The translations under genes and the position numbers were made by a program. Shown here in pieces: positions 59,035-64,000 of a DNA stretch of 64,000 bases. This DNA is from Actinomycetota bacterium (GTDB lineage: Bacteria; Actinomycetota; Acidimicrobiia; Acidimicrobiales; JAJPHE01): assembly GCA_027315345.1 (NCBI GenBank), contig DAHUYE010000036.1, forward strand, positions 1 to 64,000, written 5' to 3'. Each line of letters opens with the position of its first letter. The stretch's first letter is position 1. A model generated the notes under the pieces. That model did no database searches, was not told the origin of the DNA, and saw nothing but the letters and a program-made list of their open reading frames with translations.

Positions 59035-60006
59035 ATGCCCACCAACGCCATCGAGGCCGAAGGCCTGGTCCTGCGGTACAAGGGCGGCGTCCTGGCGCTC
59101 AACGGGGTCGATCTGGCCGTGGAGGAGGGCACCGTTTTCGGCCTGCTAGGCCCGAACGGGGCGGGCAAGACCACCGCCGTGCGCATCTTCACCACCACCC
59201 TGGTGCCGGATTCGGGCTGGGCCCGGGTACTGGGCCTGAACGTGGTCGAACACGCCGAGGAGGTCCGGGCCAGCATCGGGCTGGCCGGGCAGTTCGCGGC
59301 CGTGGACGAGAACCTCACCGGCTACGAGAACCTGCGGCTCATCGGTCAGCTGAACCAGTTGGGCCGGCGCCGCTCGGCCCAGCGCAGCCGGGAGCTGTTG
59401 AGCCGTTTCGGGCTGGACGAGACGGCCAACCGTCCGGCCAAGACCTTCTCGGGCGGCCAGCGCCGCCGCCTGGATGTAGCTGCCTCGCTGGTGGCCCGGC
59501 CCTCCATTCTTTTCCTGGACGAGCCCACTACCGGGCTGGATCCCCAGAGCCGGAACGACCTCTGGGTGATGATCGAGGAGCTGGTGGCCGAGGGCACCAC
59601 CGTGCTGCTGACCACCCAGTACCTGGAGGAGGCCGACCGGCTGGCCAGCATCGTGGCCGTGGTCGACCATGGGAAGGTGATAGCTCAGGGGACTCCGGAG
59701 GAGCTCAAGTCCAAGATGGGCCGTACCGTCCTGGAACTGGAGATGTCCAGCCCCGCCGACGCCGCCGCAACCGCCGAGGCCCTGGAGCGTCTCAGCGGTG
59801 AGGCCCCCCAGCTGAGCGGAGCCAAGGTCGAGATCAAGGTGGACAACGGGGCCGAGTTCCTGACCCGGGCCCTGCGCTCGCTGGACCGGCGCAAGCTGGT
59901 GCCGCTGCACCTGGCCCTGCGCGAGCCGAGTCTGGACGACGTGTTCCTGTCCCTCACCGGCCACCGGGCTGAGGAAGAGCCGGCCCGGCAGGAGGTCAAG
60001 CCATGA
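59035..60006 (+). CDS. DrrA-family ABC transporter ATP-binding protein
   Basis: A 323-aa ABC ATPase: Walker A GLLGPNGAGKTTAVRIF, Q-loop, signature TFSGGQRRRLDVAASLV, Walker B ILFLDEPTTGLDPQSR and the H-loop LLTTQYLEEADRL. The C-terminal extension with REPSLDDVFLSLTGH is typical of daunorubicin-resistance DrrA exporters. It is coupled to the permease by ATGA. Substrate, a drug or lipid, is unknown. Confidence 0.92.
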   Translation: MPTNAIEAEGLVLRYKGGVLALNGVDLAVEEGTVFGLLGPNGAGKTTAVRIFTTTLVPDSGWARVLGLNVVEHAEEVRASIGLAGQFAAVDENLTGYENLRLIGQLNQLGRRRSAQRSRELLSRFGLDETANRPAKTFSGGQRRRLDVAASLVARPSILFLDEPTTGLDPQSRNDLWVMIEELVAEGTTVLLTTQYLEEADRLASIVAVVDHGKVIAQGTPEELKSKMGRTVLELEMSSPADAAATAEALERLSGEAPQLSGAKVEIKVDNGAEFLTRALRSLDRRKLVPLHLALREPSLDDVFLSLTGHRAEEEPARQEVKP

Positions 60007-60878
60007 GCGCCACCACCGCCACCATCCCGGTCCCTCTGGTCGGTCACCGGGAGCCCCCGGCGGCCCCTTCGGCTATGCGCCGGCTTCGGAGGGCCGTAGG
60101 CGACTCGCTGGCCATCACCGAACGGAACCTGATCGGGTTCGTGCGGGTGCCCGAGTCGCTGTTCTTCCTCTCGGTGCAGCCCATCATGTTCGTGCTGCTG
60201 TTCCGCTACGTCTTCGGGGGTGCGATCAAGATCCCCGGGGTCGACTACACCAACTACCTGATGCCGGGCATCTTCGTGCAGACGGCCGCCTTCGGATCCA
60301 TCAGCACCGCCGTGGGCATGGCCGAAGATCTCCAGAAGGGACTGATCGAACGCTTCCGGGCCTTGCCCATGGCCCGCTCGGCGGTGATGGCCGGACGCAG
60401 CCTGGCCGACCTGTGCCGGGCCATGCTGGTCATCGTCATCATGACCGGGGTGGGCTTCGCGGTCGGGTTTCGGCCCCACGGCGGCGTGCTGGGCTTCTTC
60501 GCCGGGATCGGCATCCTGCTGCTGTTCGCCCAGGCCATGTCCTGGGGCTTCTCTCTCATCGGCCTGACCGCCCCCAACAGCGAGACGGCCCAGGTCATGG
60601 CTTTCCCCGTCATCTTCCCCCTGACCTTCGCCTCGTCCGCCTTCGTGGCCATTCCGTCCCTGCCGTCCTGGCTCCAGCCTTTCGCCCGGAACCAGCCCGT
60701 GTCCCAGATCATCGACGCGGTGCGGGACCTGATGTTGGGCAACAACGTCCACGTCCCGACGGTCCTGCTCTCGGGAGGCTCCACCTCCCACGCCGCCCTA
60801 TTGGCCATCCTGTGGTGTCTGGCACTAGTGGGTGTGCTCGCCCCGTTGGCGGTGCGGCGCTACCGTCGGGCCGTGTGA
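60003..60878 (+). CDS. DrrB-family ABC transporter permease
   Basis: A 291-aa ABC-2 type permease with about six membrane spans. The first segments are SLFFLSVQPIMFVLLFRYVFGGAI and YTNYLMPGIFVQTAAFGSISTAVGMAEDLQKGLIERFRALPMARSAVMAGRSLADL, which includes the conserved cytoplasmic E-loop. Later spans include GFFAGIGILLLFAQAMSWGFSLIGL, and the conserved NQPVSQIIDAVRDLMLG lies before the last spans. Forms the membrane part of the exporter with the upstream ATPase. Confidence 0.9.
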   Translation: MSATTATIPVPLVGHREPPAAPSAMRRLRRAVGDSLAITERNLIGFVRVPESLFFLSVQPIMFVLLFRYVFGGAIKIPGVDYTNYLMPGIFVQTAAFGSISTAVGMAEDLQKGLIERFRALPMARSAVMAGRSLADLCRAMLVIVIMTGVGFAVGFRPHGGVLGFFAGIGILLLFAQAMSWGFSLIGLTAPNSETAQVMAFPVIFPLTFASSAFVAIPSLPSWLQPFARNQPVSQIIDAVRDLMLGNNVHVPTVLLSGGSTSHAALLAILWCLALVGVLAPLAVRRYRRAV

Positions 60879-61255
60879 GCGAAGACAACAGCCCGGCCGG
60901 GGTCGTAGCCCGGTTCATAAGCGCCTGGCCCGAGGGCGATGCCGCCGCTCTGGCCTCCTTCTTCACCGACGACGCCGTCTATCACAACATCCCGATGGAG
61001 CCGATCGTGGGGCGGGAGGCGATCGGGGCCACCTTCGCCGCTTTCATGGGGATGGCCGAGCGGATCGAGTTCGAGACCCTTCACACCGCTGTGGAAGGGT
61101 CGATCGTGATGACCGAGCGGATCGACCGCTTCATCAGCCCGGCTCGAACCGTCACCCTCCCGGTCATGGGGACCTTCGAGGTGGTGGACGGAAAGATCCG
61201 GGCCTGGCGCGACTACTTCGACCTGGCCCAGTTCACCACCCAGATGTCGGCCTGA
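60875..61255 (+). CDS. Limonene-1,2-epoxide-hydrolase-like NTF2 protein
   Basis: A 126-aa NTF2-fold protein; GTG 60875 overlaps the permease stop. VVARFISAWPEGDAAALASFFTDDAVYHNIPMEPIVGREAI opens the fold. MTERIDRF supplies Arg and Asp, and WRDYFD the second Asp, of the Asp-Arg-Asp epoxide-hydrolase site. Mycobacterial and Rhodococcus homologues hydrolyse epoxides of terpene or sterol type. Coupling to an exporter may mean a shared detoxification role. Confidence 0.85.
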   Translation: MSEDNSPAGVVARFISAWPEGDAAALASFFTDDAVYHNIPMEPIVGREAIGATFAAFMGMAERIEFETLHTAVEGSIVMTERIDRFISPARTVTLPVMGTFEVVDGKIRAWRDYFDLAQFTTQMSA

Positions 61256-62490
61256 GCACCCCGGAGTCCTCCTATCGGGCCCTCTGGGCCGTGCCGGGCC
61301 TGGCCCGTTCAGTGGCCTCGGCCCTGTTGGCCCGCACCGCCGCCGCCATGCAGGCGGTGGTGGTCGTGCTGTTCGTGCTCAGCCGCTTCCACTCCCCGGC
61401 CCTGGCCGGCCTGACGGTGATGATGGCCTCCCTGCCCGGCCTGTTGGTCAGCCCCATGGCCGGCGCCCTTCTCGACCGGGTGGCCCGGATACCGCTGATG
61501 GCCCTGGACTACTCGGTGGGCGGCTCGGCCCTGCTCGTTCTCACCGTGCTGGCCCTCACCCACCACCTGCCCCGCTGGGCCCTGCTGCTGACGGTGGGAA
61601 CCGCCGCCCTCTCCACGCCCCTCTCGGCCACGGGCATGAGGGCCCTGTTCCCGACCCTGGTGCCGCGTCATCTCTGGGACCGGGCCAACGCCATCGACAG
61701 CGGCGGCTACGTGGTGGCCGCCGTCATGGGCCCAGGCCTGGCCGGCCTGGCCGTGGCCACCCTGGGATCGACGGTGGGCCTGATCGTGCCGGCCGGGTTG
61801 CTGGTCGGGGCGGCCGTGCTGCTGGCCGGCGTGCGCCTGCCCGCCTCGGTTCAGGCCGAGCCGGTCCACCTGTTGGTCGACGCCGGGCGGGCCCTGGTCT
61901 ATGTGTGGCGCCACCCGACCCTGCGCATGCTGGCCGTGACCGTGTCGGTGCTCAACCTGGGCTGGGGCGTCGAGAGCGTCGGACTGCCCGTGCTGGTGCT
62001 GCGGCGGTTGCACGGGGGCGCCCCCACCGTGGGGCTGCTTTTTGCCGTCATGGGCCTGGCCGGCATCGTGGCAGCGCTGGTGGTGGGGAGACTGGGTTCG
62101 GAAGGCCGGGAGCGCCGCTTCCTTTCCATCGGCTGCGCCGTGACCGTGCCGATGATGGCCGGTCTGGCCGTGTTGCACTCCGAGGTCCTGCTGGCCGGCT
62201 GCATGGTCCTAGGGGGGTTGGCCAGCGGACCGGTGGACGTGGGTATCTTCTCTCTCCGTCAGCGGGTCACCGACCCGCAATGGTTCGGACGGGCCTTTGC
62301 TGTGTCCATGAGTCTCAACATGCTCGGTCTCCCCATCGGGGCCGCCCTGGCCGGCCCGATACTGGCCCATTCCGTTACGGCCGGCTTCCTGGCCGCCGCC
62401 GCCGTCCTGCTGGTGGCTTCCCTGCTGCCGAACCTGATGGGCGACCGGACCGCCCCGGCCACCGTCATCCACGCCGGGGGCCACCGCTGA
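61252..62490 (+). CDS. MFS transporter with possible CTG start
   Basis: A roughly 412-aa major-facilitator transporter with about ten to twelve spans and the motif SPMAGALLDRVARIPLMAL. The conserved SYRALWAVPGLARSVASALLARTAAAM N-terminus extends upstream of the first GTG (61291). The only in-frame start that retains it is CTG 61252, which overlaps the preceding stop (CTGA). Either CTG is used or the gene starts at 61291 with a shorter N-terminus. Substrate unknown. Confidence 0.8.
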   Translation: MSTPESSYRALWAVPGLARSVASALLARTAAAMQAVVVVLFVLSRFHSPALAGLTVMMASLPGLLVSPMAGALLDRVARIPLMALDYSVGGSALLVLTVLALTHHLPRWALLLTVGTAALSTPLSATGMRALFPTLVPRHLWDRANAIDSGGYVVAAVMGPGLAGLAVATLGSTVGLIVPAGLLVGAAVLLAGVRLPASVQAEPVHLLVDAGRALVYVWRHPTLRMLAVTVSVLNLGWGVESVGLPVLVLRRLHGGAPTVGLLFAVMGLAGIVAALVVGRLGSEGRERRFLSIGCAVTVPMMAGLAVLHSEVLLAGCMVLGGLASGPVDVGIFSLRQRVTDPQWFGRAFAVSMSLNMLGLPIGAALAGPILAHSVTAGFLAAAAVLLVASLLPNLMGDRTAPATVIHAGGHR

Positions 62491-62657
62491 TGCTGGTCAT
62501 CTGGGATTTCATCCTGGCCGGGCTGGTGTTCCTGTTCTTCCTGGTCCTGACCTGGCTCGTGCTCTGGCCCCACGGGGAGTCCTGGCTGCCCGATGAGCTC
62601 CGTGACGACCGAGGCGAGGCCTCCGGCTGGCGTACCGCCGCGCCGGCGGGCGACTGA
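62490..62657 (+). CDS. Small single-pass membrane protein
   Basis: A 55-aa peptide beginning MLVIWDFILAGLVFLFFLVLTWLVLW, one membrane helix, then an acidic, polar tail. ATG 62490 overlaps the MFS stop (TGATG), so translation is coupled. It may be an accessory subunit of the transporter. Confidence 0.65.
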   Translation: MLVIWDFILAGLVFLFFLVLTWLVLWPHGESWLPDELRDDRGEASGWRTAAPAGD

Positions 62658-62666
62658 GCCGGGCCC

Positions 62667-63875
62667 TCAGAAGGCGGTGGAGCAGAAGGGGGCCTGATTG
62701 GCCCCGAAGAACAGGTCGGCCCGGTCCCGGTCGAAGCCGGCCGCCGCCCCGATCACGCCGGCGTCGACCAGCACGGACGGGTTGACGCCCCCGAGCACCA
62801 GGCTGCCCAGGCCGGCCGGGCCCATGGTGAGATCGGGATCGCTCCCGGTCGGGGCCGGCCGGCATTCGGCCCCGTCGGGTGATCCCTCCACCGACCAGGT
62901 GGCGGCGTTCCACGGACACAACTCGTCTTCGATCCTGATGGCCAGCCGGTCGGCCACCCGGTAGCGGCGGGCGGACAGCACGGCCGCGGCGTCCACCGGC
63001 CTGACCCACAACCAGTCGCGGACCGAACGGGCCCGCAGCACCCGGGGATCGGCCAGCAGCCAGCGCAGTTCGTCCTCCACCGGCCTGACCCGGAAGTACA
63101 CCGACTCGATCAGATCCACTTCCAGCAGGAAGCGCAGCAGAGCCGAGCGGGCGGCGGGGGAGTGGGCCACCAGTTCGTCCACCCGCAGGCGGTTCTGGCT
63201 CACGCCCGGCTCCCACTTCACCTCGACGCCGTAGATGGCGTACCCGTCATCGATGCCCTCACTGCGGTGCACCACGGCGAAGTTCTTGGCCATGTCCCTG
63301 GAGTTGGCCAGCGCCCACCAGCCATCCGGCCGGGACAACTCGCCCACCTGGGTCCGGGCCACCGGCTCGTACAACTCGGGCAGCGTCTTGCGAGCCTCGT
63401 CCTGGCTGAGCAGCCGGGTGTCGCCCACCGGGATGGGCTGGCGCAGGGCCCGAGCCCGCCCGGGGATGACGAAGTCGGCGGCCATGGTGGCCGGCCCGTA
63501 GCCGAAGCGGGAGTAGATGGTGGCCTCGCTGGCGGTCAGCACGGCCAGGGGCACCCCGGCCCCCCGCACGGCGGCCAGCTGCTCGGCCATCATGGCGCTC
63601 AACACACCCCGGCGGCGGTGGGTGGGGCTGACCGAGACCGAGGTGACGGCGGCGGTGGGCAGGCGGACGGCGCCGGGGAGGGTCAATTCGGCAGGGTAGG
63701 AGCCGGCCGTGCCCACGATACGACCGTCCTGGCGGGCGGCCAGGAGATCGCACCAGTCGAAGAAGTCGAGCTCGGCCTGAGTGGTGGTTTCCGGAATCTC
63801 CCCGAAGCCGGCCCGGAAGACGCGCTCGAACTCGGCGTAATCGTCACTCTGGACCGGGGATACCTCGAAGGCCAC
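62667..63875 (-). CDS. Eis-like GNAT N-acetyltransferase
   Basis: A 402-aa enzyme with the Eis layout: N-terminal GNAT (VSVSPTHRRRGVLSAMMAEQL acetyl-CoA loop), a second GNAT-like domain and a sterol-carrier-like C-domain. The C-terminus is Phe, whose carboxylate is the general base in Eis. Mycobacterial Eis acetylates aminoglycosides and host proteins; here the substrate is unknown. No regulatory site is evident in the short 5' region seen. Confidence 0.88.
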   Translation of the reverse strand: MAFEVSPVQSDDYAEFERVFRAGFGEIPETTTQAELDFFDWCDLLAARQDGRIVGTAGSYPAELTLPGAVRLPTAAVTSVSVSPTHRRRGVLSAMMAEQLAAVRGAGVPLAVLTASEATIYSRFGYGPATMAADFVIPGRARALRQPIPVGDTRLLSQDEARKTLPELYEPVARTQVGELSRPDGWWALANSRDMAKNFAVVHRSEGIDDGYAIYGVEVKWEPGVSQNRLRVDELVAHSPAARSALLRFLLEVDLIESVYFRVRPVEDELRWLLADPRVLRARSVRDWLWVRPVDAAAVLSARRYRVADRLAIRIEDELCPWNAATWSVEGSPDGAECRPAPTGSDPDLTMGPAGLGSLVLGGVNPSVLVDAGVIGAAAGFDRDRADLFFGANQAPFCSTAF

Positions 63876-63884
63876 GCCGACTGT

Positions 63885-64000
63885 CTAGCCCCTGGCCGTT
63901 TCGGCCGCCCCGGAATTGAGCCCGGCCCCGGGCCCGGGTGCCTCGGCGCAGCCGATGCGGGAGTCGGCCAGGCCCAGGTACAACCGCCATCGCCCCTCGA
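63885..64000 (-). CDS. C-terminal fragment of a gene running off the window
   Basis: The minus-strand frame ending at TAG 63885-63887 has 37 codons to the window edge with strong GC3 bias (RLYLGLADSRIGCAEA region). Too short to name. Its stop is 9 nt from the Eis-like start. Confidence 0.5.
   Translation of the reverse strand, partial: EGRWRLYLGLADSRIGCAEAPGPGAGLNSGAAETARG

Overview
The window is GC-rich DNA with strong GC3 bias, GTG/TTG starts, long runs of same-strand genes joined by 4-nt ATGA/GTGA overlaps, and lineage markers: a WhiB protein, a SepH-type (DUF3071) division protein, a PimB-like mannosyltransferase, an Eis-type acetyltransferase, F420 genes and a class II (B12-dependent) ribonucleotide reductase. 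This points to an actinomycete; an Acidimicrobiia-like lineage is my best guess (inference, no database was searched).

Layout. (1) 1-3610: tail of an integrated mobile element. It holds a truncated MobF/TrwC relaxase fragment, repeated recombinase-like 12-mers, an array of TGTGACGGT iterons, an excisionase-like gene, a tyrosine integrase and a coupled pair of unknown small genes. The element abuts the 3' end of rnpB (3611-3989, minus). (2) 4120-10256: a compact plus-strand operon nurA - herA - mre11/sbcD - rad50/sbcC, the DNA-end-processing set classically seen as an archaeal cluster. (3) 10294-23577: a long minus-strand run. Read 5' to 3' it encodes glpD, an alkyl-DHAP-synthase-like flavoprotein, a membrane protein, an FGGY kinase, two MaoC hydratases, an acyl-CoA dehydrogenase, a CaiB-type CoA-transferase, the F420 ligase cofE, a malyl/citramalyl-CoA-lyase-like protein, an MmgE/PrpD protein, a small basic ORF and murA (with Asp in place of the fosfomycin-target Cys). 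The CoA genes look like an itaconate/mesaconate-type C5-dicarboxylate degradation module. (4) 23674-25811: Fur/PerR regulator, rubrerythrin, DUF3501 protein and WhiB, a redox-stress block.

(5) 26037-42750: acyl-CoA dehydrogenase, trpD, small proteins, a stand-alone Lrp-type ligand domain, a DEDDh exonuclease/GIY-YIG fusion, a DUF885 peptidase, SepH with a histone-H1-like tail, queG, a PimB-like glycosyltransferase, an SRPBCC protein, an ArsA-like ATPase, a ROK glucokinase, an LLM oxidoreductase, TetR and plsC. Gene content and order recall the mycobacterial trpD-to-plsC neighbourhood. (6) 42815-50040: glpK and, divergently, nrdJ. nrdJ is interrupted by two inteins, the first placed directly before the presumed thiyl-radical cysteine.

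(7) 50174-64000: a secreted beta-propeller protein, an ECF sigma factor, a membrane-anchored IPT/TIG protein, a ketopantoate-reductase-like protein, an LprI-like lipoprotein, a winged-helix regulator divergent from a TolB-like lipoprotein across a palindrome-rich spacer, an alpha/beta hydrolase, a DrrAB-type ABC exporter, a limonene-epoxide-hydrolase-like protein, an MFS transporter, a 55-aa membrane protein, an Eis-like acetyltransferase and the last codons of one more gene.

Several monocistronic starts lie 6-8 nt after a TANNNT hexamer, which suggests widespread leaderless transcription.
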